The translations under genes and the position numbers were made by a program. Shown in pieces: positions 24,487 to 33,141 of a stretch of DNA of 64,000 nt (its first letter is position 1; each line of letters begins with the position of its first letter). This stretch comes from Streptomyces koelreuteriae. Lineage in GTDB: Bacteria > Actinomycetota > Actinomycetes > Streptomycetales > Streptomycetaceae. The DNA lies in contig NZ_CP075896.1 in NCBI RefSeq assembly GCF_018604545.1, forward strand, positions 2,976,001 to 3,040,000, in the 5' to 3' direction. Under the pieces are notes generated by a model. The model ran no database searches, had not been told where the DNA came from, and saw nothing but the letters and a program-made list of their open reading frames with translations.

Positions 24487-25623
24487 CATCTCCTTCCGGC
24501 TACGGCCGAACGACCCTCGATGCGGGCCCATCAGGGGCACCGGGTCCGGGTCACGGAGGGGCACCGGCCCAGCAGGGGCAACGGCTCAGCAGGGGCACCG
24601 AGTCCCGTAGGGGCGCCGGGTCCAGTCGCGGGCACGGCCCTGGTCGTGGCTACGGTCCCGTTCCGGCACCGGCTCCCGCACGGGCACGGGTACCGCACGG
24701 GCACTGGTCCAGCACAGGCACCGGGTCCCACACGGACACCGGGCCCCAACCGCAAGCACGGCCCTGGTCGTGGCTACGGTCCCGTTCCGGCACCGGCTCC
24801 CGCACGGGCACGGGTACCGCACGGGCACTGGTCCAGCACAGGCACCGGGTCCCACACGGACACCGGGCCCCAACCGCAAGCACGGCCCTGGCCGTAACTA
24901 CGGGTCCCTTCCCGCACCGGGCCCGGCCGCTGTACGGGCCGGGCCGCCAGGCAAGACGCGGCACCACGTCACTCACCACCCGCCGCACCCGCACCCGCAC
25001 CCGCACCCGCCACCTACCCTGCCCGCCCACCACCCGCCGATCCGAGGCCACCGGCGTCCTCGGCCCGGCGAGGGGGCCCGGCCCGATGGGACGGCCCGCC
25101 GAGCCCGGGACCCGCCCCGGCCCCGACTCCGAGAACTCCGGCCCGGGACCCAACTCGACCCCGCCCCCGACTCCGAGAACTCCGCCCGGCCCGGGACCCG
25201 AATCGGCCCTGCGCCCGACAACTCCGCCCACCCCGGGACCCAACTCGACCCCGGCAGTGCCCAGCCCGGCCGGCAAGGGCCCGCCCCGGACCTGGCCCCC
25301 GCCGACCCCGGGGGTCCAGCCGACCGAGCGGCGTCGACCAAGCCCCGGACCCCGCACCACCCCGGGACCCGACTCCGCACCCCACCCGGCCCGGGACCCG
25401 GCTCCGCCCGTCAGGGTGCAGCCCGGCTTGTACGAGCCCCGGGCCTGGCCCGTCCGCCCAGGGGTCCAGCCGGCCGGGCGGCGCCGGCCCGGGACCCCGT
25501 ACCGCACAGGGACCCGACTCCGCACTCCCCCTGCCCCGGCCCGGCTCGGCGGGGGCGGACCCGCCCGGGACCCGCCCCCGGGGCGCGTTCGTCGCGTCGA
25601 CGCCCATGAGAAAGGCAACCCGC
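24487..25623. other. Repeat-rich, C-rich non-coding stretch
   Basis: About 1.1 kb with no supportable gene. The plus strand is strongly C-rich, and open frames in all directions translate to Pro/Arg/Gly/Thr repeats without conserved motifs. It contains a perfect 124-bp tandem duplication (24632-24879). It also has many dispersed short units such as GGGACCCGACTCCG and GACCCAACTCGACCCC. The period of 124 is not a multiple of three, so no frame could remain open through copy-number changes, which supports a non-coding status. The promoter of the AfsA-like gene at 25624 must lie within or just before its end. Confidence 0.7.
24632..24891. repeat. 124-bp perfect tandem duplication
   Basis: Copy 1 spans 24632-24755 and copy 2 spans 24756-24879, with all 124 bases identical by eye. 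A third copy begins at 24880 and breaks off after GCACGGCCCTGG. Each unit is itself built of shorter GGCACCGG- and CACACGGACACCGGG-like pieces. Confidence 0.95.
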
Positions 25624-26598
25624 GTGTCCCACACCGATCCGACACCCAAGGCGCTCACCCTCCCCCGGCCGCCGGATGCCGGGCCGGAGGCCGACCTCCG
25701 CTTCGTCCGGACCGCCCCGCGTCATCTCGTCGACCGCAGTGCCGTGGCCGAGGTGCTGATCACCGACTGGCGGCGGCTGGGCCCCGACACGTTCCGGCTG
25801 GGCGCGCAGTGGCCGCGCGGGCACCACTTCTACGCGCCGATCGCGGGCGCCTGGTACGACCCCCTGCTCACAGCGGAGTCGCTACGGCAGGCCTCCGTCC
25901 TGGTCGGCCAGACGTACTACGGCGTCCCGGCGGACCATCACTTCACCATCGCCGAACTGGAGTTCGAGGTCGTACCGGGCGTCATCCTGCTCGGCACCCG
26001 CCCCGCCGAGATGCGCCTGGAGGCCGCGGCCACCGACGTCCGGGGCGCCACGGACCGTCACGGCCCCCCGACCGCGCTCACCCTGGAGGCCGACCTGCTG
26101 CGCGGCGACGACTTCGCCGGCGCGGGACGGCTGACCCTGCACGCGTCCGCCCCCCGGGACCCCGCCGCAGGGGAGGGCGGCGGGTACCCGTCCCTGCCCG
26201 ACCCCGTGCCTCCCGCGATCGTGGGCCGCCTCGACGAACGCGACGTCGTCCTCGGCGTCCCCCGCTCCGCCGCCGCCCGCCGGGGCCTGAACTGGGACCT
26301 GCGGATCGACCCCGGCCACCCGGTGCTCTTCGACCACCCCACCCACGAGATCCCCGGCATGGTGCTCCTGGAGGCCGCCCGCCAGGCCGTACAGGCGGCC
26401 TGCGCCCCGTACCGCGTGCTCCCCGTGGAACTGCGCAGCGCCTTCCACTTCCCCCTGGCCCTGGGCCTCCCCTGCCGTGTCTCCGCGACCAGGCTCCCCG
26501 CGCAGGACGCGAGCGAGGACGCCGCGATCCGGGTCACCGCGTGGCAGTCCGGACGGCTGGCCTTCGACAGCCTCGTGGTGGCCAGCCTGTGCGACTGA
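25624..26598 (+). CDS. AfsA/ScbA-type butyrolactone synthase-like protein 2
   Basis: This 324-residue second member of the A-factor biosynthesis hot-dog family differs from the one at 3135. The first repeat has HLVDRSAVAEVLITDWRR, GHHFYAPIAGAWYDPLL and AESLRQASVLV. The second has HPVLFDHPTHEIPGMVLLEAARQAV. The start is a GTG at 25624 behind GAGAAAGG. An ATG at 25606 has no ribosome site. It lies beyond the repeat region at the right end of the cluster and converges on the 26629 gene. It may make a second signal, act with the first AfsA-like protein, or be a non-catalytic relative. The paired AvaL-type proteins of the avenolide locus show that not all homologues make lactones. Confidence 0.9.
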   Translation: MSHTDPTPKALTLPRPPDAGPEADLRFVRTAPRHLVDRSAVAEVLITDWRRLGPDTFRLGAQWPRGHHFYAPIAGAWYDPLLTAESLRQASVLVGQTYYGVPADHHFTIAELEFEVVPGVILLGTRPAEMRLEAAATDVRGATDRHGPPTALTLEADLLRGDDFAGAGRLTLHASAPRDPAAGEGGGYPSLPDPVPPAIVGRLDERDVVLGVPRSAAARRGLNWDLRIDPGHPVLFDHPTHEIPGMVLLEAARQAVQAACAPYRVLPVELRSAFHFPLALGLPCRVSATRLPAQDASEDAAIRVTAWQSGRLAFDSLVVASLCD

Positions 26599-26628
26599 AG
26601 GGGGACAGGAGAATTCTTCAGGACACTC

Positions 26629-27171
26629 CTAGGGGGTGGCGCGGCCGTCGTTCCCGTCCGGCTTCGGCTCGGCCAGTTGTGCCGTGCAGTACGCCGTGAC
26701 GTTCCGCGCACCGCCCGCCGCCGCCACGAGACGCTGCCAGACCATCGCGTTCATGACCCGGCCGTTTCCCCCGACCGTCCGATAGTCGCGGCAGTCGTCC
26801 TCGGTGGCCGGGGCGGGGGCCGGGGGACCGTCGTCCGCCGGGAACCCCGCCGCGCCGATCACGCCCATGACGACACCGACCAGCACGAGACCGCCGAACA
26901 GCACGGAGAGCGCCGTCCGTAGAGACCGCCCCGGGGACCGCCGTTCCCGGGGCTCCCCGTCGCCCCGGCGGCGGGCACGGGTCCGGTGGTCCCCGGCGTC
27001 CCGCGCGGCGCGGAACGCGGCCACGGCCCGCTGCTCGGCCTCGGCGTCGACTCCGTCCCGGACGAGGGAGGCGACGATCAGCGCCTCGACCTCGGCGTCG
27101 AGCAGGGCGGGACGGGCACCACGGCCGGCGGCACGGCCGGGAGGCCCGCCGCCGCTCTGCCGTTCACCCAT
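26629..27171 (-). CDS. Single-pass membrane protein of unknown function downstream of a sigma factor gene
   Basis: The protein has about 180 residues from the ATG at 27171. Starts further upstream in the frame are possible. A cytoplasmic Arg-rich part (ALIVASLVRDGVDAEAEQRAV, then RTRARRRGDGEPRERRSPG) is followed by one membrane segment ALSVLFGGLVLVGVVMGVIG. A short exported part has two Cys residues (DDCRDYRTVGG and TAYCTAQL) that could form a disulfide. It lies directly downstream of the ECF sigma factor gene on the same strand. That position is typical of anti-sigma factors, but no zinc-binding anti-sigma motif is visible, so the link is only positional. Confidence 0.7.
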   Translation of the reverse strand: MGERQSGGGPPGRAAGRGARPALLDAEVEALIVASLVRDGVDAEAEQRAVAAFRAARDAGDHRTRARRRGDGEPRERRSPGRSLRTALSVLFGGLVLVGVVMGVIGAAGFPADDGPPAPAPATEDDCRDYRTVGGNGRVMNAMVWQRLVAAAGGARNVTAYCTAQLAEPKPDGNDGRATP

Positions 27172-27354
27172 GCCCGACACCCATGTCCCATCCCGTCCCT
27201 GCTCGGTTCCCGCTCGGTCCCGCTCGACCCACTCGCCCGCACGGCCGCACGCCCGCACCGCCGCCGGGCCACCAGTACGTCCCGCACGTCCGGCCTGTTC
27301 ACGGCGGATCTGCCGCGCGGTCCCGTCAGCCCCGCCGGCGAAGCTGAGCTTCGT

Positions 27355-27972
27355 TCACGTCGACTCCCCCAGCGTCCGGGGAGCCTCATCCGTCACACCC
27401 TCCGCGCCCAACTGCCGGGCGAGGCGCCTGATCCCCCGGTAGGCGGCCGTGCGGACCGCGCCCGGCCGCTTGCCGAGGACGCGCGCGGCGGCCGGGCCGT
27501 CGAGGCCGACCACGACGCGCAGCAGCACGGCCTCGGCCTGGTCGCGGGGCAGACCGCGGACCAGCTCCAGGGCGTGCGCGGTGGACAGGGCCTCCAGCGC
27601 CTGGTCGTGCGTGCTGTGCGGCCCGGGCAGGTCCAGGACGTCCTGTTCCAGCACGGCCGGCCGGGGCCGTACCCGCTGCCGGCGCAGATGGTCCAGCGCC
27701 CGGTGCCGGGCGATGGTCGCCGTCCAGCCGCGGAAACCGGCCCCGTCGCCCTGGAACCGGCCGAGGTCCCGGGCGATCTCCAGCCAGGCGTCGGACGCCA
27801 CGTCCTCCGCGTCGTCCCCGACCAGGCCGCGCAGATAGCCGAGCAGGCCGGGCTGCACCAGCCGGTAGGCGACCGCGAAGGCCGCCTCGTCTCCCTGTTG
27901 GGCGCGCGCGACGGCCGCGCCCAGTTCCCCGTCGTACGCCCGCATGTGCCGGGGCGCCGCTCCCTGACCCAC
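27355..27972 (-). CDS. ECF-type RNA polymerase sigma factor
   Basis: This 205-residue sigma-70-family ECF protein has region 2 in FAVAYRLVQPGLLGYLRGLVGDDAEDVASDAWLEI, of which AEDVASDAWLEIARDL is the conserved core. This is followed by FRGWTATIARHRALDHLRRQ. Region 4 contains LPRDQAEAVLLRVVVGLDGPAAARVLGKRPGAVRTAAYRG, with GAVRTAAYRGIRRLA as the recognition helix. The start could be the GTG at 27972 or the ATG at 27945. Neither has a clear ribosome site. It is divergent from a secreted amidase gene and upstream of a small membrane protein gene that could be its partner. Confidence 0.88.
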   Translation of the reverse strand: MGQGAAPRHMRAYDGELGAAVARAQQGDEAAFAVAYRLVQPGLLGYLRGLVGDDAEDVASDAWLEIARDLGRFQGDGAGFRGWTATIARHRALDHLRRQRVRPRPAVLEQDVLDLPGPHSTHDQALEALSTAHALELVRGLPRDQAEAVLLRVVVGLDGPAAARVLGKRPGAVRTAAYRGIRRLARQLGAEGVTDEAPRTLGEST

Positions 27973-28205
27973 GTACCCGTCCCCGTCCGTACCGAGTGCG
28001 CGCCCTCCCGTACCACGCCCCCACGCTGATCAGCGCCGGTGCGCGCGGATGTGTCACAGCGCGTCAGACGCCCGGCGGCCGACCACCGTTCGGGTCAACC
28101 CGACCCGCCGTCCTCGGGAGCGCCGGCCCGTTGAGGTTTGGGCCAAGTGACGTACCGGGGAGCTCTGTGAGGCGATGCAACCGCCCGACGAAAGGCGAGC
28201 GCCGT

Positions 28206-29471
28206 ATGCCCTCTCCCCTCCTGCGCACCGCCGTCGCCACCGCTCTGGCCCTCGGTGCCCTCGGTCTGGCCCAGCCCGCCCGGGCCTCGTCCTCGGACGG
28301 CGTGTACACCGTCCGGGTGCCGGACGGCGATCCGCACAAACGGTCCCTCGCCCCGCGCACCACCGAGCCGTTCAGCATGGTCGGTGTCACCTGGGCGGAC
28401 CCGGACGCCGCCCTGGACGGCACCGCGTATGTGCGCACCCGTTCCCGCGCGAGCGGCGAGTGGAGCGCGTGGCGGGCGCTGGACGCCGATGTGCGCATGC
28501 CCGAGAGCGGCCCCGACCGCGAACACACCGGGGTGCGCGGCGGTACCCAGCCGCTGTGGACCGGCCCTTCGGACGGCGTCCAGGTACGCGTCTCGGGCGG
28601 GCGGCTGCCCCAGGGGCTGCGTGTCGAACTGGTCGACCCCGACGGCGGGTCGGAGGCCGTGCAGACCTCGGTCGTCGAACCCGGCGTCCCCGAACCCGGC
28701 GCCTCCGAACCGGGCGCCGCCGAACCGGCCCCCGGAGCCCCGTCCCTGGCCGGCCGCCCCACCGTGACGTCGCGCTCCGCCTGGGGCGCCGACGAGTCCC
28801 TGGTGAAGGACCCGCCCACCTACACCACCGGCACCCAGGCCATGTTCGTCCACCACACGGCGGGCACCAACGACTACACCTGCGCCCAGTCGGCGTCGAT
28901 CGTGCGCGGTGTGTTCCTCTACCACGTGCAGAGCAACGGCTGGAACGACATCGGCTACCACTTCCTCGTCGACAAGTGCGGAACCGTCTTCGAGGGCCGT
29001 GCGGGCGGCATCGACAAGCCCGTCCTCGGCGCGCACACCTACGGCTTCAACACCGCCACCAGCAGCGTGTCGGTGCTCGGCGACTACTCCACGGCGGCCA
29101 CCAACGCCGCGGTGCGCGCGTCGGTCGCCAAGGTGGCGGCCTGGAAGCTCGGCCTGTACGGCCACGACCCGGCCGGGACCGTGGTGCTGACCTCCGGCGC
29201 CGACAACGGCAAGTACCAGGCGGGCCAGAAGGTCACGCTCAACCGCATCTCCGGGCACCGCGACGGCTCCCCGACGGAGTGCCCCGGACAGAACCTCTAC
29301 AACGACCTGCCCGAGATCCGCGCCCTCGCCGCGAAGGCCGGCACGCTCGTCGCACCGCAACCGGCGACGGAACCGGAACCGGCACCCGAACCGGCCCCGG
29401 AGCCCGCACTCGAGCCGGACTGGGAAGGGGACCTCGCCGAGCTGGGCATCGAGGGCGTGTTCGCCCGCTGA
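28206..29471 (+). CDS. Secreted N-acetylmuramoyl-L-alanine amidase (PGRP-like)
   Basis: This 421-residue protein has a Sec signal peptide (LLRTAVATALALGALGLAQPARA). An N-terminal beta-rich domain of about 150 residues and an EPG/SEPGAAEP linker precede a peptidoglycan-recognition/amidase_2 domain. That domain shows SRSAWGADESL, the zinc ligand in MFVHHTAGTNDYTC, HFLVDKCGTVFEGRAGG, and the second ligand pair in RISGHRDGSPTECPG. It should cleave the N-acetylmuramoyl-L-alanine bond in cell-wall peptidoglycan. It ends with an EPEPAPEPAPEPALEP spacer and a short acidic tail. It is divergent from the ECF sigma gene, so control by that sigma factor is possible. Confidence 0.92.
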   Translation: MPSPLLRTAVATALALGALGLAQPARASSSDGVYTVRVPDGDPHKRSLAPRTTEPFSMVGVTWADPDAALDGTAYVRTRSRASGEWSAWRALDADVRMPESGPDREHTGVRGGTQPLWTGPSDGVQVRVSGGRLPQGLRVELVDPDGGSEAVQTSVVEPGVPEPGASEPGAAEPAPGAPSLAGRPTVTSRSAWGADESLVKDPPTYTTGTQAMFVHHTAGTNDYTCAQSASIVRGVFLYHVQSNGWNDIGYHFLVDKCGTVFEGRAGGIDKPVLGAHTYGFNTATSSVSVLGDYSTAATNAAVRASVAKVAAWKLGLYGHDPAGTVVLTSGADNGKYQAGQKVTLNRISGHRDGSPTECPGQNLYNDLPEIRALAAKAGTLVAPQPATEPEPAPEPAPEPALEPDWEGDLAELGIEGVFAR

Positions 29472-29473
29472 CG

Positions 29474-29869
29474 CTACCGCCGGGGCGCCGTACCCACCGC
29501 GTCCCGGCACAGCAGCCGCAGCGATCCCTGACCGCCGTAGCAGCGGCGGGCCTCGTCGATCGGGTCCCAGAGGCGCCCGTCGGGGGTGCGTATCCAGTGG
29601 TCGCCGCCGGTGGCCCACCACTCGGCCCCGGTCTGCCGTGCCATCACCTCACCGGCATAGGCCCCGAATCCGCGCAGCACCTCCTCCACGGCCGCGTACG
29701 GCGCTCCCTCCCGCCGTATGCCTTCGATCATCCGGTCGATGCTCCACAGGCTCTGTGCCGAGTAGTCGAGGCGCAGTCGGGCTCCCTCGCGCATCGTCGC
29801 CACTGTGTCCGCCGCCCACCGCAGCGGCTTCGCAGCCGCGGATGGCCTGGTCTCCGCTTGAGTCGTCAC
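29474..29869 (-). CDS. Conserved actinobacterial protein of unknown function
   Basis: The protein has 131 residues from a GTG at 29869. It is soluble, with no motif that I can tie to a reaction. It contains RLDYSAQSLWSIDRMIEG, then EEVLRGFGAYAGEVMARQTGAEWW and PDGRLWDPIDEARRCYGG. The pattern resembles a widespread small Streptomyces family (DUF6278-like, from memory) that often carries such an SLWxIDR helix. It converges on the amidase gene with only two bases between the stops. Confidence 0.7.
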   Translation of the reverse strand: MTTQAETRPSAAAKPLRWAADTVATMREGARLRLDYSAQSLWSIDRMIEGIRREGAPYAAVEEVLRGFGAYAGEVMARQTGAEWWATGGDHWIRTPDGRLWDPIDEARRCYGGQGSLRLLCRDAVGTAPRR

Positions 29870-29990
29870 ACCCCTTCAATGCGCTGCCGGGCGGTGTTTC
29901 GTCACGCGAAATCGGCGACTTCCCTGAAGTGGCGCAGGACCGCCCCACCTCGGCCTTACGACAGTCACAGGACTCTTTCAGGAACGAGGT

Positions 29991-30545
29991 TTAGCCCTGC
30001 TGCCGGATCCGGCGGGAGACCACCGCGCGCAGCACCCGGCGGCCCTCCGTCGAGACCTCCAGCGCCCGCCGCAGCCCGGCCGGACCGTGTCCGGCCAGGA
30101 CCTCGAGGACGGTGACCTGGCGGCGCAGTTCGGCGGCGACGAGCGGCGACATGCCCTCCGTACGGCCCTGGCGGCGGGTGTCGACCGAGGAGGCCTCGTC
30201 CGGGGCGGTGTCCAGGAGGCGGTGGATCTGGAGGGAGGCGACGGAGCAGGCGTCGGCCCACACCCGCACCTCGGCGGCGGACCGCTCGGCGGGAGCGGCC
30301 TCGAGCATCCGGTGGGCGAGCGCGACCGCCTCGTCCCCGTCGCCCGCGGCGTCCAGCTTCCCGCGCGCCTGCTCAAGACCGTCACCCCAGTCGCCGGCAC
30401 CGGCGTCATCGGTGAGGCTCGCCCACAGCGGCCGCAGGATCTCGTCGTCGCCGCCCAGCAGGGGCACGCACCGATCCAAACAAGCCAGCCCGCTCGCGGC
30501 CAGCCCGCGTTCGTCGGCCTGTGCGATCAACTCCACCAGGCTCAT
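29991..30545 (-). CDS. Conserved hypothetical protein
   Basis: This 184-residue, all-alpha, Ala- and Leu-rich soluble protein begins MSLVELIAQADERGLAASG and ends in a basic helix (RVLRAVVSRRIRQQG). I recognise no catalytic motif, signal peptide or membrane segment. It is followed on the same strand by an uncharacterised gene at 29474 and preceded by one at 30653. The three may form a loose group. Codon use is normal for the genome. Confidence 0.65.
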   Translation of the reverse strand: MSLVELIAQADERGLAASGLACLDRCVPLLGGDDEILRPLWASLTDDAGAGDWGDGLEQARGKLDAAGDGDEAVALAHRMLEAAPAERSAAEVRVWADACSVASLQIHRLLDTAPDEASSVDTRRQGRTEGMSPLVAAELRRQVTVLEVLAGHGPAGLRRALEVSTEGRRVLRAVVSRRIRQQG

Positions 30546-30652
30546 CCACGCCTCCCTCCGCGGGCCTTTTCCAGGGCCCTACCAGGCCGCTACCAGCCCT
30601 CACCCTCACGGAACCCGCACTTCCCCTTACTGCGCGCAACAGCCTCGGAGTG

Positions 30653-31159
30653 TCACAGGGGTACCACGCCCAGTCGGTCGAGGAAGCGGAAAAAGAGATT
30701 TTCGGCCAGAGGATCGGGGTCTGAAGTCAGTACGTCCACCAGGGCGTCGGCGTTCACTTCGTGTCCCGCCTCGGCGGCCCAGCGCACCGCGCGCTCGGCG
30801 GCGTCGCCCGGTTCGAGGAAGTAGTCCTCCAGCGTGAGGCCCTCCCGGTCCGCGCCTAAGTAACCGGCCATCGCGGCCCGCGCGAGGCAGGTCGTCCACG
30901 CCCCGCTCTGAGGCGCCGCGGCCTCCAGCACCACGCACTCGCTGTTCATGACGTACCCGAAGAGCGCGGGCGCCCCGGTCTCCCGGGCGAGGTCGTTCAT
31001 GTTCCCGATGTCGCCCTCGCCGCTCGGGTACTCCCACAACTGCCATCCGCCGGGCGCCGAGGCATGCGGCGTCATACCGCCCTCGGCCCCCGGCAGCGCG
31101 GCCAGCTCCCCCAGCGGCTGCTCCGCTCTGCCCACGACGAAGTAACCCCAGTAGCCCAT
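30653..31159 (-). CDS. Conserved hypothetical protein with a TTA codon
   Basis: The protein has 168 residues, starting MGYWGYFVVGRAEQPLGEL. A middle part (GYVMNSECVVLEAAAP) precedes an acidic C-terminal half ending LFFRFLDRLGVVPL. I recognise no domain. Codon 101 is TTA (complement of 30857-30859), the codon read only by the bldA tRNA in Streptomyces, so expression is probably confined to developing cultures. It may be an accessory or immunity-type protein, but nothing in the sequence shows this. Confidence 0.65.
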   Translation of the reverse strand: MGYWGYFVVGRAEQPLGELAALPGAEGGMTPHASAPGGWQLWEYPSGEGDIGNMNDLARETGAPALFGYVMNSECVVLEAAAPQSGAWTTCLARAAMAGYLGADREGLTLEDYFLEPGDAAERAVRWAAEAGHEVNADALVDVLTSDPDPLAENLFFRFLDRLGVVPL

Positions 31160-31255
31160 GTTCCGGTTCCCCCCGGCATATTCGCTTCGACTCGCGTCAG
31201 TAGACCACCACAGTCGTACGGGAGTTCGCAGCCGTATGGGCCAATTCGTGCGGAG

Positions 31256-32917
31256 TCAGCCGAGCCTGTCCGCCAGCGTCCGGAACTCCGCCCAGGACAG
31301 TTCGGGCCTGTCCGGGTCCCACAGCTTCTGGACGGTCGCCCGCAGCGGCATCCGGATCCCGTCCGCCACCTGGTCCTGCGTCTGCGAGTTCGCGAGGTCG
31401 CACCAGACGGCGAAGTTCCCGCCGAGGATCTGGCCGTCGTAGCGCTCCGGCACGGCCGCGGTGCCGCGCAGCACCCGTGGTGTCCACTGCTCGTAGATCC
31501 GCTGCCCCGTCGGATAGACGAAGGTCTGCGGCTCGCCGAGCACGTAGTACAGGTACTCGTCGTTGTAGTTGATCACCTTGCGGCCGGCCTCCAGGTACTC
31601 CAGGGGCTCCCGGGCGCCGATCTCCTTGCCGGTCCAGTAGGCGACCTGGATGTCCTTGTCGGGCTCGACGGACGTGCCGCGGAAGAAGCCGTCGTTCCAG
31701 GCGCGCGGGGTGCGGTCGTTCTCGCGGACGGTGGCGGCCCGGTCGTTGAGCCAGCCGGTGGTGAGGTCGGCGACCGTGGCACCGGAGCCGTACTTCTTCT
31801 GCGCCGCTGCGGCCAGCTGCGGGAACGCCGCCTCCGGGTCGGAGCGGACCAGCGCCTGGTACTCGTCGGCCCCGAGGTGCCAGGGCTTGCCGGGGAAGAG
31901 CTCCGCGTACTCGTTCAGCAGCTCGTCGACGATCTCGGCGCTCTCGGGCTTGGAGATGTCGATGGCGCCCTGCACCGCCGACCCCTGCGCGGTGCGCAGC
32001 TGCAGGTCGGGGTGGGCGCGCAGGACCGCGCCCAGGTGCCCGGGCGAGTCGATCTCGGGCACGACGGTGATGTGCCGGCTCTCCGCGAGGTCGATGATCT
32101 TCCGCACCTGCGCCTTGGTCAGATGCGGCTGGGACACGATCTCCGGCTGCGTGTCGGACTCGATCCGGAAGCCCTGGTCGTCGGAGAAGTGCAGGCCGAG
32201 CTGGTTGAACTTCAGATCACCCAGCTCCCGGACCCGGTCCTCGATCCAGCCGGCCGTGAAGGGCTTGCGCGCGATGTCCAGCATGAAGCCGCGCTGCGGC
32301 TTGGCCGGCTCGTCCCGCACCACGCCCTCGGGCGCCGTCCCGCCGTCGTGCGTCTCCTGCTTGAGCGTGCGGGTGCCGTAGAAGACGCCCGCGTCGGTGG
32401 GCCCGGTGATCTCCGTACGCCCCTCGCGCACGGTCATGACGTACGACTCCGGGTTCGCCTTCTTGTCGCCGCCGAGCGCCAGCCGCAGGTCCCCGGCGCG
32501 CCGGTCGCCCTTCTCGCCCGCGTAGCTCATCCCCAGCTCACCGGCGACCAGCCGCCCCTCGTCGGCCAGGGAGGCGTCGTCCACGACCACGCGGTTGCCG
32601 CTCTCCGGCTTCCAGCCCGGGCCGCGCGCCGGCTCGTGGTCGCGCACGGAGGGAATCGTCCGAGGCGCCTTCGACAGGGCGTACGAGCGGCTCGGGCTGG
32701 GGCTGCTCTCCGGCGTGGTGCCGCGCGGGGCGGCGGCGGTCCGGCCGTCGGAGGGTCTGGCCTCGGCCCCGGTGGACCCGCCGTCGCCGTCCGAGGCCGC
32801 CCAGAGCCCCAGACTCACCCCGGCCGCGATCACGACCAGTGCGACGGCCATGGCCACGACCAGCACTGGCCGTGATTTCACCTGCTTCGCCGTACCCCGG
32901 CGCCTGTGCTGACTCAC
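31256..32917 (-). CDS. GH20 beta-N-acetylhexosaminidase, membrane-anchored or secreted
   Basis: The 553-residue protein has a hydrophobic segment at 17-40 (VLVVAMAVALVVIAAGVSL) after a basic start, a low-complexity linker to about residue 95, a GH20b-like domain, then the GH20 barrel. The barrel shows RGFMLDIARKPF, KFNQLGLHFSDDQGFRIES and VVPEIDSPGH. The catalytic Asp-Glu pair is D351-E352 in WHLGADEY, used in substrate-assisted retaining hydrolysis of terminal GlcNAc from chitin oligomers or glycans. No lipobox is seen, so the protein is a signal-anchored or slowly cleaved exoenzyme. It stands alone, divergent from the 33142 gene. Confidence 0.93.
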   Translation of the reverse strand: MSQHRRRGTAKQVKSRPVLVVAMAVALVVIAAGVSLGLWAASDGDGGSTGAEARPSDGRTAAAPRGTTPESSPSPSRSYALSKAPRTIPSVRDHEPARGPGWKPESGNRVVVDDASLADEGRLVAGELGMSYAGEKGDRRAGDLRLALGGDKKANPESYVMTVREGRTEITGPTDAGVFYGTRTLKQETHDGGTAPEGVVRDEPAKPQRGFMLDIARKPFTAGWIEDRVRELGDLKFNQLGLHFSDDQGFRIESDTQPEIVSQPHLTKAQVRKIIDLAESRHITVVPEIDSPGHLGAVLRAHPDLQLRTAQGSAVQGAIDISKPESAEIVDELLNEYAELFPGKPWHLGADEYQALVRSDPEAAFPQLAAAAQKKYGSGATVADLTTGWLNDRAATVRENDRTPRAWNDGFFRGTSVEPDKDIQVAYWTGKEIGAREPLEYLEAGRKVINYNDEYLYYVLGEPQTFVYPTGQRIYEQWTPRVLRGTAAVPERYDGQILGGNFAVWCDLANSQTQDQVADGIRMPLRATVQKLWDPDRPELSWAEFRTLADRLG

Positions 32918-33141
32918 ACGGCCAACCTAAAACCCCACGGCGCGTGGCGCGCGTCCACCACACGTTCCGAAACTCTCTCGCCCGGGTGAAATTCGGGCAT
33001 CCGTCGGACACGTCTCGGTCGCACTCGATAGCGTGACGTCACATCTCTCACACCTTGCCCTGCCGACACACGTGAAGCCCACGAGGACCCACGCTGCCCG
33101 CCCACCGTCTCCCAGATCTCCCCGGCCGAGCCGCCATACCG

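Noticed and set aside
24650..25645. Proline/arginine/glycine-rich frames on both strands of the repeat region
   Set aside because: They consist of translated tandem repeats. The 124-bp period breaks the frame, and no start with a ribosome site or conserved domain is seen.
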